This document shows positions 28,322 to 37,250 of a DNA stretch of 64,000 bases, one piece after another; position 1 is the stretch's first letter; each line of letters starts with the position of its first letter. This DNA is from Thalassotalea agarivorans. GTDB taxonomy: Bacteria; Pseudomonadota; Gammaproteobacteria; Enterobacterales; Alteromonadaceae. The notes under the pieces are model-generated. The model worked only from the letters and a program-made list of their open reading frames with translations, searched no databases and had not been told where the DNA came from. Made by a program: the position numbers and the translations under genes. Where the stretch lies: contig NZ_AP027363.1 of the NCBI RefSeq assembly GCF_030295955.1, positions 434,001-498,000 on the forward strand, given 5' to 3'.

Positions 28322-30616
28322 CTAGTTACATGTGCCTATTTCATAGTAACCGTCGCTAGTTTCTGCAAGCGTAGTGGTAACAAAAGTATTGTAAAGTCCC
28401 ATATTTTCATTTGAACCTACGCTATAAACATAGCCCAGTGATGTTGTCGCTCTACCGGCTACCACGTGAGAGTAGTTGCTTGCGGTAGTTTCTTGACAGC
28501 TGAAGTCGCCATTTGGCGTTGAATCACATGCATCGCCAAGGCCATCACTATCAGCATCAGCCTGACTAGCATTTGCTATTGCCGGGCAATTGTCTAGTGC
28601 ATCCTCTATGCCGTCATTATCACTATCTAGTGGCTCACCATTAGGTGTTGAATCACAAACGTCGCCTAAGCCGTCGTTGTCAGTATCTACTTGATTCGCA
28701 TTGGCAATTGCCGGGCAATTATCAAGCGCATCTTCAATACCGTCATTGTCGCTATCAGTGATTTGAGTCTCACCATCTGGCGTCGCATCACACACATTAC
28801 CAATACCATCGCTATCGTTATCCGCTTGATCGGCATTGGCGTTGTTTGGACAGTTGTCACTGTCATCTGCTATGCCATCATTGTCTGAATCTACAGGCGT
28901 TGGCGGTGTTGTTACCGTACATGCTTGTGCAGGCCCTGCGCAGCTCGGCTCGCCATCAGCTACCCAATTACATTGTCCTGAGCCTGCGTCATACTCACGC
29001 ATAGTAAAATCACTGGTGCCAAATGCAAGGTAGCAAGCAGAATAACCTACACCCCAGGTGATGTGTCCTTCATTGATATGTAAATTGTAGTCTCCGGTGA
29101 CACCAGCATCGATATCAAAGGTGATTGTCTCACTGCTTGATAGTTGCTGTGTATCGGTTGCTGTCACGGTTGCTTGGTTAAGGCCACCAGGCAAGTTACA
29201 TCCTTCCGCCATAAACGTAGTGCCTGTTACAGAGGCGCTAACAACATTATTTGCAAAAGCGACATTCACAGTATTTAAATCCTGGTTTACGTCCACTACC
29301 GTGCCTGTAACCGTTGCACATTGACCAGATACAGCAGCACTTAACGCAGATAACTGAGGTGGTTGATTAGCCGGTGGCGCGCCAATGCGCTGGGTTAACG
29401 TAATATCGTCACTTGCCTTTGACTCATTATCTATGGCTGAAACGGTTACGCTGTATAGCGCATCTGGCAAAGCAGCCGAGGTGTAGCTAAATTGGTTGCT
29501 CGCATTTGTGGTAGCAGAGCCAGTATCAACAACAACAGCAGGCGTTACATCAACTTGCGTTACTGTGATATTAACTTGTGCAACACTTCCCTCACTATCG
29601 ACAGCATTACCAGAAATAGTAATAGCTGAAGACGATACGCTTGTGGCTAAATTCGACAATTCAGGGGCTTGATTTCGGCTTACACGTTTGTTGTGCTGAG
29701 CAAAATATTCACCTAAGTAAGTTGCAAAGTTAATGCTATTGCCAGCAACATAAGAGCCAGATGCACCGGCGCCGCCCGACCATGAATGGTCTAAGCCGTC
29801 AAAAAATAGCATAGATACACGATTGTCTTGCCATAGAGACTCGGACGCTGTTCTTGTTGCGTCATCAGATACAGTGGTTGAGCCTGGCAACTGATTGACG
29901 CCATAAACATTAGCGAAACCATCGGCATTTTGTTGGTTATAGCACGTATTTACCGTTGTATCGGCTGTACCATGTCCAATCACCGCGATTTGTGTATCTA
30001 AATGGGAAGCATAACTACCCGCGTAGCTTTCACAGCGATTTTTAAAGGTCGTTTGCGTAACCGTTTCACAAGTAGATATTGCACCACTTGAACTGGTACC
30101 AATACTTGGTCCTGCACTAGGCGCAACACCCGCGAAGATGTCTGGCGCGGCACAAGCGGTTTGCATGGCAAATGCTGCACCAGAGGAAAGGCCAGCAATG
30201 TATACCTGATCTGGGTCTATATTACGGTTGCTATCGGAAGACATCGCATTCGCTAAATTAACTAGATTTCTGTAATCGCCAGAGTTTCTGTTAATTGCAC
30301 CTTGCCAATAAGACCAACAAGAAAAGCCTGCCTTATTGACGGCGTCGGGTACGGCGATGACCATACCGTGAGCTTCTGCTGCATCTTCTAAATTGGCGTT
30401 TAGATAGGCATCGATTGATTGAGTACATCCGTGTAAAACAATTAGTAAGGCTTGTCCATCGCCTATGGTTGATTGAGTGTCTGGAGTATAAATATGCACA
30501 TTGTTGAAACCGCCTAAACTGACATTTTGCTGCCAATCACCGGCGTTCGCTGTTGCAGTCATTCCCCATGCTAAGCCCGATAGAGCTATTGCTTTCTTAA
30601 CTGTTTTCCACTTCAT
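28322..30616 (-). CDS. Secreted PHB-depolymerase-like esterase with Ig-like domains and thrombospondin type-3 repeats
   Basis: The product is 764 aa. A signal peptide (1-25, cut after ATANA) leads to an alpha/beta hydrolase domain of the PHB depolymerase/feruloyl esterase group. The oxyanion-type LHGCTQS is at about 61-67, the nucleophile Ser144 is in GLSSG, and likely partners are Asp219 and His277. Two Ig-like modules (about 315-410 and 415-505) and a Trp/Cys-containing possible carbohydrate-binding segment follow. Next are three Asp-rich TSP3 calcium repeats (about 575-702, DSDNDGIEDALDNCP type) and a short C-terminal domain with GLYNTFVTTTL. The architecture suggests an extracellular enzyme acting on polyester or esterified polysaccharide; the substrate is not certain. 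Confidence 0.87.
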   Translation of the reverse strand: MKWKTVKKAIALSGLAWGMTATANAGDWQQNVSLGGFNNVHIYTPDTQSTIGDGQALLIVLHGCTQSIDAYLNANLEDAAEAHGMVIAVPDAVNKAGFSCWSYWQGAINRNSGDYRNLVNLANAMSSDSNRNIDPDQVYIAGLSSGAAFAMQTACAAPDIFAGVAPSAGPSIGTSSSGAISTCETVTQTTFKNRCESYAGSYASHLDTQIAVIGHGTADTTVNTCYNQQNADGFANVYGVNQLPGSTTVSDDATRTASESLWQDNRVSMLFFDGLDHSWSGGAGASGSYVAGNSINFATYLGEYFAQHNKRVSRNQAPELSNLATSVSSSAITISGNAVDSEGSVAQVNITVTQVDVTPAVVVDTGSATTNASNQFSYTSAALPDALYSVTVSAIDNESKASDDITLTQRIGAPPANQPPQLSALSAAVSGQCATVTGTVVDVNQDLNTVNVAFANNVVSASVTGTTFMAEGCNLPGGLNQATVTATDTQQLSSSETITFDIDAGVTGDYNLHINEGHITWGVGYSACYLAFGTSDFTMREYDAGSGQCNWVADGEPSCAGPAQACTVTTPPTPVDSDNDGIADDSDNCPNNANADQADNDSDGIGNVCDATPDGETQITDSDNDGIEDALDNCPAIANANQVDTDNDGLGDVCDSTPNGEPLDSDNDGIEDALDNCPAIANASQADADSDGLGDACDSTPNGDFSCQETTASNYSHVVAGRATTSLGYVYSVGSNENMGLYNTFVTTTLAETSDGYYEIGTCN

Positions 30617-30861
30617 TTTATTTAATTATCCTCGTGGTTTAGATGGCATTGGCGACGTTGCTTAGGGAAGAAGTGTACTGATAATGCCGACAACTAAAAA
30701 ACGAGAGCGAAAAAAATGATCTTGAATTCAACAGTAATAGACTACTTCACGTTAAACGCGTTGGCTTAACATCCCTTATGCCTTCCCTGAGGGTAATAGA
30801 TATAACAGATCTCTCTATGGTACTTTGGTGGTACTACTCTGAGGTAGTACATTGGTGGATA
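30617..30861. other. Intergenic region with a 7-bp hairpin
   Basis: A 245-bp gap between two reverse-strand genes. GTACTAC (30831-30837) and GTAGTAC (30844-30850) form a hairpin flanked by short repeats of TTGGTGG. It may mark the 3' end of the PLP-enzyme gene. An AGGA ribosome site for the esterase lies at its left edge. Nothing else was seen. Confidence 0.5.
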
Positions 30862-31794
30862 CTAGGAAAAGTTAGGTTTATCAGGAAGTTGAATTGGCGC
30901 TTTGGTAATAATTCCTCGTTCGAGCATACCGCCTAATCCCTGTAGCCCACCAGTATGTATGAGCATGATTTTGTGCCCAGCAGGAAAATAATCCTGCTCT
31001 ACAAGCTGTTTTAGCGCTAGTAGCATTTTGCCGGAATACACAGGTTCAAAGGGGATATTTAATGTGGCCGCAAAATGGCACATTTGCTGATAGGCTTGCG
31101 CAGAAAACTTTGCATAGCCACCCAGATGAAAGTCATGCATTAAGCGCCAATTATCGTACTGCTTGCCTGCTAGCTTCTCAATATCGCCTTGCAAATAGTT
31201 GCCACCTTTTAATACACAAATACCAATAAGTTTATGTTGATTCTCATCCGCTTTTACTAGGCCCGCCAACGTACCGCCACTTCCGACAGGAACAATTAAT
31301 GTGTCAAAGCTTTGTTGGTGCCTCAACTCACTTATCACATCGCCAACACCATCTAGCGCTAATGTGTTTGAACCACCTTCTGGTACAACCATGTAATCGG
31401 GGTATTGTTCACTCAGCTTTTTTAGGTAGGCATCATTGTGTCTAAGGCGGTAAGTTGCGCGATCAACAAATTGCAATTGCATCTGCCAATGCCTAGCCCA
31501 GCTTAGGGTATAGTTGCTTTGATAAGCTTGTTCACCTCGAATAATTCCAATGCTGGGAATATTGTGCTGGTGACAAGCAAAAGCAAGCGCGTGGATATGG
31601 TTTGAATAACTACCGCCAAAGGACAAGATCCCCTTGTTGTTTTTTCTGGCAAGGTGCAGATTTTGTTTAATTTTTCGCCACTTATTACCCGAGATTATAG
31701 GGTCAATGAGGTCGTCTCGTTTAATAAATACTTGCAGCTTTTTTTCGCTAAAAAGCTGATGTTTCAGGGTTTGTATTGGAGATGCTGGTTTCAT
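30862..31794 (-). CDS. PLP-dependent ACC deaminase/D-cysteine desulfhydrase family enzyme
   Basis: The product is 310 aa of fold-type II PLP enzymes. The PLP lysine is likely Lys38 in ISGNKWRKIKQN, followed by the substrate Ser/Asn loop FGGSYSNHIHALA and the glycine-rich phosphate cradle VPVGSGGTLAGLV. Enzymes of this group open 1-aminocyclopropane-1-carboxylate or release H2S, pyruvate and ammonia from D-cysteine. Sequence reading alone does not decide between them, though a D-cysteine-type role is more common in marine gammaproteobacteria. It is divergent from the MSHA locus with a 109-bp shared gap. Confidence 0.87.
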   Translation of the reverse strand: MKPASPIQTLKHQLFSEKKLQVFIKRDDLIDPIISGNKWRKIKQNLHLARKNNKGILSFGGSYSNHIHALAFACHQHNIPSIGIIRGEQAYQSNYTLSWARHWQMQLQFVDRATYRLRHNDAYLKKLSEQYPDYMVVPEGGSNTLALDGVGDVISELRHQQSFDTLIVPVGSGGTLAGLVKADENQHKLIGICVLKGGNYLQGDIEKLAGKQYDNWRLMHDFHLGGYAKFSAQAYQQMCHFAATLNIPFEPVYSGKMLLALKQLVEQDYFPAGHKIMLIHTGGLQGLGGMLERGIITKAPIQLPDKPNFS

Positions 31795-31841
31795 ATCAGT
31801 GTACGAAGAAATTCCTAAATGCTAATAAGATGTTAAATTCC

Positions 31842-31869
31842 TTGCCAATATCTTTCAAACAAGCATAAT
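31842..31869 (+). promoter_or_regulatory. Promoter of the MSHA operon
   Basis: TTGCCA (31842-31847), a 16-bp spacer and CATAAT (31864-31869), 35 bp before mshI. A second TAAAAT lies at about 31884. The promoter is in the divergent gap with the PLP-enzyme gene. Confidence 0.55.
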
Positions 31870-31903
31870 GAGCTAAGTAGGGATAAAATAATATTAACGC
31901 TAA

Positions 31904-33028
31904 ATGAGCTTCATTACACGGTTAAAGCAAAGGTTTTCAGGTAAAGCCGCTAAACAAAGTATTGGACTTGCGTTTCAACGTGCAGGTGTAGGTGTATGTT
32001 ATATTCCCTCACTTGTGGTAACGCAAGCACAAGCAGAACAACAAGCATCAGCAGTTGCCGAAAAAGCCGCTGAGGAAGCTTTAGACACGCCTGAAAATAC
32101 TTCAGAAGAAATCGACACTAATTTTGCCACCAAAGATACTGTAGATTCTTTGGCTGTTGCGCTGGCAAAACAAAGCCAAGCAGAAAGAGCACAAATTGAG
32201 GAATCACCGGATCCAACACCTGCTGCAAACCCACTAAAATCGAATGGCCTTTTCCTAAACCTAGAGGGTACGCCAGGGGATAAAAGTGAAGCTATCGCTA
32301 ATATTGCAACGTCTGATCTAACCGGTGACTGTTTTGTTGTATTGCCATCCGATCAAGTAAAAATCGTTCAAATCGACAAACCTATGGTGCCTGAAGCTGA
32401 TTTAGCGCAGGCGCTAAAATGGCAAGTAAAAGATTATGTTACAGTGGGCGCAGAAGACTTAGTGTTAGATTATTTCGATTCACCGGTGCTACTTAACGGC
32501 GTTGAGAAGGTCAACGTTGTTTGTGCCAGCAAGCGTCAGATTCTGCCGATACTTGAAGGCATTCACGGCAGCAATATATCGATTAAGAAAATCATTTGCG
32601 AAGAATTTGCTTTTGCGCAGTTAGTGCCTGTGCAGGAAGAAGCAGTGCTGCTACTTTGTCAGCAGCCAGATGAAGAACTGCTAATCATTATTGTTAAAAA
32701 TGGTCAAATATGGTTTAACCGTCATCTGCGTGGATTTGCACAAGTGGGTAATTTTGAAGACCAAGAACTTAGTGACAGCGCAGAAAAGCTAAGTTTGGAA
32801 TTACAACGCGCTTCTGACTTCTTTGAAAGACAGCTCAAGCAAGCGGCCGTAACGGAAGTGCAAGTATTGGTGCCAATTGAAAAAGAAGCCTATCTTGCAA
32901 GAAAGCTGGCGGAAAACAGTAATGTGCCTGTTACTTTATTTAAGATGCCAGAAGGTTATGAAGATCAACGAGGCTATGCCGCCTCAATCGGCGCGACAGT
33001 GGTACAAGAGGAGGTAAAAAATGGCTAA
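31904..33028 (+). CDS. mshI: MSHA biogenesis protein MshI (PilM-like)
   Basis: MshI is the cytoplasmic actin-like part of the inner-membrane alignment complex, equivalent to PilM. The product is 374 aa. The later part (FVVLPSDQVKIVQIDKP, ALKWQVKDYV, LSLELQRASDFFERQL) matches the PilM/MshI pattern. Between the short N-terminal piece and the core lies an Ala/Glu/Gln-rich stretch of about 80 residues (45-125) that looks disordered and makes the protein longer than I expect for the family. It overlaps the next gene by 8 bp. First gene of the locus. Confidence 0.9.
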   Translation: MSFITRLKQRFSGKAAKQSIGLAFQRAGVGVCYIPSLVVTQAQAEQQASAVAEKAAEEALDTPENTSEEIDTNFATKDTVDSLAVALAKQSQAERAQIEESPDPTPAANPLKSNGLFLNLEGTPGDKSEAIANIATSDLTGDCFVVLPSDQVKIVQIDKPMVPEADLAQALKWQVKDYVTVGAEDLVLDYFDSPVLLNGVEKVNVVCASKRQILPILEGIHGSNISIKKIICEEFAFAQLVPVQEEAVLLLCQQPDEELLIIIVKNGQIWFNRHLRGFAQVGNFEDQELSDSAEKLSLELQRASDFFERQLKQAAVTEVQVLVPIEKEAYLARKLAENSNVPVTLFKMPEGYEDQRGYAASIGATVVQEEVKNG

Positions 33029-33626
33029 GTACACCATTAACTTACTTTCAGAAGAGCTATTACCAAAACAACCACCGTTGACCCTCAATCGCGTAATCGC
33101 AAGCTGGGTAGTTTTACTTGTTATCATGCTTGTGTGGGGCTCTTCTATTTCAAGCAAAGAAACGTCACTTGGCCAACAAGCAAGCATGATCAAAGATGAA
33201 ACAGATGATTTAGTAAGGCGCGAAACTGTACTAAAAGCACAGCTTGCGGCGTTAAAGCCTGATCCTGATTTAGTCGCGCAATTAGAAAATATTCGATTGC
33301 TGATGCGCAATAAGAAAGCTTTACATGCGCAGCTTACCGACCCTAATCGGACACAATCCCAAGGCTTTTCGGGCGCAATGACTGAATTGGCTCAAAATTA
33401 CAGTAAAGATATTTCTTTGCAGAATATACACATTAGTAATCAAGATATGAGTTTTAGTGGTGTTGCTCGTATGCCTGCAGCGGTGCCAGCATGGCTTGCT
33501 GGATTTGAAGAATCGCCATTCTTAACCGGACAAACCTTCAATAACTTCCAAATTACAGAAGATGATGAAAAAAACATTGGCTTTATAGTGAGCTCTGAGT
33601 TGGCTAAAGGAGCAGGTAAGTCATGA
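33021..33626 (+). CDS. MSHA PilN-like inner-membrane protein
   Basis: The 201-aa product has the PilN-type start (MAKYTINLLSEELLPKQPPL, which includes the INLL peptide that binds PilM), one membrane helix at about 25-45, a coiled coil and a periplasmic ferredoxin-like domain. It overlaps mshI by 8 bp and mshJ by 4 bp, so translation is probably coupled. PilN-like partners in MSHA loci are sometimes called MshI2. I leave the symbol empty. Confidence 0.85.
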   Translation: MAKYTINLLSEELLPKQPPLTLNRVIASWVVLLVIMLVWGSSISSKETSLGQQASMIKDETDDLVRRETVLKAQLAALKPDPDLVAQLENIRLLMRNKKALHAQLTDPNRTQSQGFSGAMTELAQNYSKDISLQNIHISNQDMSFSGVARMPAAVPAWLAGFEESPFLTGQTFNNFQITEDDEKNIGFIVSSELAKGAGKS

Positions 33627-34306
33627 AAGAGCAATGGTTAACCTATAACAACAAGTTCTTGGAACTATCGCCTAGAGAACAAATTCTGATTTTGTGCTCT
33701 GGATTGTTTGTTGTGTTCTTCTTAGTCTTCAACACTATGATATCGCCGTCGATGGACGCAATCGATGAACATGAGTCTCAGATTTCTTCGTTGACAACCA
33801 AGAAGTCGCAAACTGTTAAGTCAATTGCTGTGCTCAGTGAAGGCATCAAGAAAGATCCTAATGAAGCAATCCGCACGCAAATTGAGCAGTACAAATCTCA
33901 ACTTACCGATGTAGATAAAGATCTATTGTCTTTAACTAATGAACTGATCGGCCCCGTCCAAATGCGTCAAGCTTTGGTCAATATGTTGAAACAAACCAAT
34001 GGTGTGAAACTTACCAAGTTTGAACAGTTGCCAACGCAAGTGCTGGTGTCACCATCGAAAGAGAAAGTGACCGAGGACGGCGAAGAAGTTACTGTAAAAT
34101 CGGATTTGTACTTATACAAACACAGTATTCGAATTACGCTGTCGGGTCGTTACTTTGAAATTCGCAACTATATAAAGTCATTAGAAAAGATGGAATGGAA
34201 GTTCTTTTGGCAGGCATTTGATTACAAGGTAACAGAATACCCTACAGGCGAACTTATTATTGAAATGTATAGTTTGAGCACGAAGAAGGAGTTTATCGGT
34301 GTATAA
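33623..34306 (+). CDS. mshJ: MSHA biogenesis protein MshJ (PilO-like)
   Basis: The product is 227 aa with one N-terminal membrane helix (about 22-42, ILILCSGLFVVFFLVFNTMI), a coiled coil, and a periplasmic domain with the RITLSGRYFEIRNYIKSLE pattern of PilO/MshJ. It pairs with the PilN-like protein to set the alignment complex. It overlaps the PilN-like gene (ATGA) and mshK (8 bp). Confidence 0.88.
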   Translation: MKEQWLTYNNKFLELSPREQILILCSGLFVVFFLVFNTMISPSMDAIDEHESQISSLTTKKSQTVKSIAVLSEGIKKDPNEAIRTQIEQYKSQLTDVDKDLLSLTNELIGPVQMRQALVNMLKQTNGVKLTKFEQLPTQVLVSPSKEKVTEDGEEVTVKSDLYLYKHSIRITLSGRYFEIRNYIKSLEKMEWKFFWQAFDYKVTEYPTGELIIEMYSLSTKKEFIGV

Positions 34307-34628
34307 AAAATTACTCCTTTTAACCATGTTGCTTATAGCGCCTAATGCGCTAGCAGCAGAAGTAGATCCCACCAGGCCGCTTAGCTATCGAGCGCCGGTG
34401 AAGTCAGTTTCAGAGCCCGTGTTTTATTTGCAATCTATTGTATTAAGCAAGGAACATGGTCACACAGCCATTATCAACGACACTCTGGTTGCAGAAGGTC
34501 AATCGATTAGTGGTTATAAAGTCGTGAGTATTAGCAATAATTCAGTATTGTTAAGCTCTGGTGAAAAGCGTAAATCTTTGTCGCTTTTTTCAGGCTCGGT
34601 AAAAAAACAAAGTGGAAAAGATAACTAG
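34299..34628 (+). CDS. mshK: MSHA biogenesis protein MshK (PilP-like)
   Basis: The product is 109 aa with a GTG start and AAGGAG upstream. A signal peptide (MYKKLLLLTMLLIAPNALAA) is followed by DPTRPLSYRAP and a small beta domain (VLSKEHGHTAIINDTLVAEG, YKVVSISNNSVLL) of the PilP/GspC homology-region type. It should link the inner-membrane complex to the MshL secretin. It ends one base before the mshL start. Confidence 0.87.
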   Translation: MYKKLLLLTMLLIAPNALAAEVDPTRPLSYRAPVKSVSEPVFYLQSIVLSKEHGHTAIINDTLVAEGQSISGYKVVSISNNSVLLSSGEKRKSLSLFSGSVKKQSGKDN

Positions 34629-34629
34629 T

Positions 34630-36321
34630 ATGATTAAACATCCTTTAAAACTTTCGTTAGTCACTATGCTGCTTATTGCAGGTTGTACTACAACGCCAGA
34701 TAAGCCAACCGAAGTGAATGAAGCGCTTGACAAAGCTTATGCGGAAAACGTTAGGCAGAATATAAAGCCGTTAACTTATGTACCCAATGCTGTGCAAAAC
34801 GAGTTGATGCAGCAAAACATTCAAACCGCTAAAAACCAAATGCTAGCGGAGAAACGATTTGATGTGGCTGCTCGCGGTGTACTTGCGCAAGATTTCTTCT
34901 CAGCGCTAGTTAAAGGCACAAAATACAATATTGTGATGCACCCAGACGTTAAAGGGCGCATTACCATAGACTTGCGTGACGTAACACTGATTGAAGCGTT
35001 AAAAGTCATCGAAGATATGTATGGTTATGGCATTGAAAAATCTGATCGCGTTGTACAAGTTTTTCCAGCCGATGTGCGCACAGAAACAATTCCGCTAAAT
35101 TACCTGTTTTTAAAACGTTTTGGTTTATCAACCACTACAGTTAATTCTGGTGGTGTTTCTGAAAATGATCCAAACAGCGGTGGCAATAACAGCGGCAACA
35201 ACGGTAATTACAACAACAATAACAATAATAACTACGGCAACAACAACAGTAGTAATGGCGGCAACAATCAAAACAATCCAAGTGGTACCAACATTTATAC
35301 CGAGAATGAATCGGATTTCTGGAAAGAGTTGAAAGAAACTCTAACCGAAATTATGGGTAATGAAGAAGGCCGTTCAGTAATAGTATCTCCTCAAGCAGGT
35401 TTGGTGACGGTGCGTGGATTGCCTCAGGAAATTAGAGCGGTTAAGAAGTTTATTTCTGATACCCAAGAGCAATTGCGCCGACAAGTGATTATTGAAGCGA
35501 AGATTATGGAAGTTACGCTTAATGATGATTATCAACAAGGTATTAACTGGAGCAATGTTATAGCGTCAGCGGGCGATACTGACTTTACTTTCGATACTAC
35601 AGGCAACATTGTAAATAACGTTATTTCTACCGCGATAGGCGGTACAACAAGCTTCGGTGTGTCAAACCCTGATTTCACTGCGGTAATTGATTTGTTGCAA
35701 ACTCAAGGTAACGTACAAGTCTTGTCTAGCCCTCGTATTACCGCGTCAAATAACCAAAAAGCGGTAATTAAAGTAGGTGAAGATGAGTACTTCGTTACAG
35801 AAGTCTCTAGTACCACCACAACGGGTACGGCGACAACTACAACGCCTGAAATTGAGTTAACTCCGTTTTTCTCAGGTATTGCACTAGACGTAACGCCACA
35901 GATTGACCACAACGGAGAAGTGATTCTTCATGTGCACCCTTCAGTCACGGTGACAGATGAGCAAACTAAAACAATTAAGATTGCGGAAGATGAGTATGTA
36001 TTGCCACTAGCGCAAAGTAACGTGCGTGAGTCTGATACCATCATCAAAGCGAAGTCTGGTGAAATCGTCGTGATTGGCGGCTTAATTGAAACCAAGAAAA
36101 CCGATATAGAATCGAAAACGCCACTGCTTGGCGATATTCCATTTCTTGGTGAACTCTTCAAGAGTAAAGCCGAGTCTATTCAGAAGAAAGAACTTGTTAT
36201 CCTATTGAAACCAATCGTAGTCGGTCAGGACACATGGCAGCATCAGATTAAAGATGCCCGTGAAATGCTGAAAAAATGGTTCCCTGAAGATGATGACTCA
36301 GACGATGAAGAAGGCGAATAA
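34630..36321 (+). CDS. mshL: MSHA secretin lipoprotein MshL
   Basis: MshL forms the outer-membrane channel for the pilus. The ATG at 34630 gives 563 aa with a lipoprotein signal peptide (lipobox LIAGC, Cys at about 18), so an in-frame GTG at 34612 was rejected. N-terminal secretin and STN-type domains (DVTLIEALKVIEDMYGY) come first. Then comes an Asn/Gly-rich stretch of about 45 residues (170-220), and the secretin core with VQVLSSPRITASNNQKAVIKVG, TPQIDHNGEVILHVHPSV and VVIGGLIE, ending with FKSKAESIQKKELVILLKP. Confidence 0.95.
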   Translation: MIKHPLKLSLVTMLLIAGCTTTPDKPTEVNEALDKAYAENVRQNIKPLTYVPNAVQNELMQQNIQTAKNQMLAEKRFDVAARGVLAQDFFSALVKGTKYNIVMHPDVKGRITIDLRDVTLIEALKVIEDMYGYGIEKSDRVVQVFPADVRTETIPLNYLFLKRFGLSTTTVNSGGVSENDPNSGGNNSGNNGNYNNNNNNNYGNNNSSNGGNNQNNPSGTNIYTENESDFWKELKETLTEIMGNEEGRSVIVSPQAGLVTVRGLPQEIRAVKKFISDTQEQLRRQVIIEAKIMEVTLNDDYQQGINWSNVIASAGDTDFTFDTTGNIVNNVISTAIGGTTSFGVSNPDFTAVIDLLQTQGNVQVLSSPRITASNNQKAVIKVGEDEYFVTEVSSTTTTGTATTTTPEIELTPFFSGIALDVTPQIDHNGEVILHVHPSVTVTDEQTKTIKIAEDEYVLPLAQSNVRESDTIIKAKSGEIVVIGGLIETKKTDIESKTPLLGDIPFLGELFKSKAESIQKKELVILLKPIVVGQDTWQHQIKDAREMLKKWFPEDDDSDDEEGE

Positions 36322-36347
36322 GGTAAAGGTTTGAAAGGCTAAGCAAC

Positions 36348-37250
36348 ATGTATTTATACCACTTTGGTTTAAAAGAACTGCCTTTTACACTTACCCCAAA
36401 TACAAATTTTTATTTGGGGTTAGCGCCTCACAATGAAGCGCTCGCAGTACTGCTAACGGCCTTGCAAACTGGAGAAGGGTTTATCAAGGTTGTCGGCGAA
36501 GTCGGTACGGGGAAAACTTTAATATGCCGTAAGCTGTTGAATGAAATACCAGATCATTTTAAAACAGCTTATATTCCGAATCCGTATTTGTCTCCTGATG
36601 AGTTAAGACGTGCGGTTGCTACTGAATTGGGCGTTGAAGGTGCAGAAGATTTATCAGCACAACTGCTTACTCAAAAAATACAGCAAAAACTGTTGGAGTT
36701 GCATGCGCTAGGTCATAGCGTAGTGTTGATTTTAGATGAAACACAAGCGTTACCTGACGAGAGTCTTGAAGCATTGCGCTTATTCACTAACTTAGAAACA
36801 GAAACAAGAAAGTTGTTGCAGGTGGTGATGTTTGCACAACCCGAATTAGATGAAAAGTTAGCGGAAACCAAGTTTAGGCAGTTAAAACAGCGTATCACGT
36901 TTTCATATAAACTCCGCCCAATGACTGAAGCGGAAGTAGAACAATATATAAATCATCGCATGGAATGCGCTGGTTACAAGGGACAACCCGTGTTTACCTC
37001 AAGTCTTTGTAGGCGAATTACAAAAATTACTAAAGGGGTACCAAGGTTAGTCAATATTTTATGCCATAAGATGCTCATTTTGAGTTTTGGTAAAGGGCGA
37101 CATAAGGTCAGCCATCAAGATTTTGTCGCCGCAGTAAAAGACACTGAAGGCGTGCAAAATATCGGTTTGTTTAATCGATATTTGTTCTCAAGCATAGCGC
37201 TAGCTAGTTTGGCAGCAGCAGTTTATTTAATTTGGAGAGTTCCAGTTTGA
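36348..37250 (+). CDS. mshM: MSHA AAA ATPase MshM (ExeA-like)
   Basis: The 300-aa product starts MYLYHFGLKELPFTLTPNTN, the ExeA/MshM signature. Walker A is GEVGTGKT (50-57), Walker B is VVLILDETQ (about 124-132), and RLVNILCHKMLILSFG lies near the end of the AAA module. A single membrane helix follows at about 279-297. ExeA relatives help to assemble the secretin through peptidoglycan. MshM presumably does so for MshL. The stop overlaps the mshN start. Confidence 0.92.
   Translation: MYLYHFGLKELPFTLTPNTNFYLGLAPHNEALAVLLTALQTGEGFIKVVGEVGTGKTLICRKLLNEIPDHFKTAYIPNPYLSPDELRRAVATELGVEGAEDLSAQLLTQKIQQKLLELHALGHSVVLILDETQALPDESLEALRLFTNLETETRKLLQVVMFAQPELDEKLAETKFRQLKQRITFSYKLRPMTEAEVEQYINHRMECAGYKGQPVFTSSLCRRITKITKGVPRLVNILCHKMLILSFGKGRHKVSHQDFVAAVKDTEGVQNIGLFNRYLFSSIALASLAAAVYLIWRVPV

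Noticed and set aside
28691-29324. Plus-strand open frames opposite the esterase
   Set aside because: They are antisense to a well-supported gene in its repeat region and resemble no known protein.
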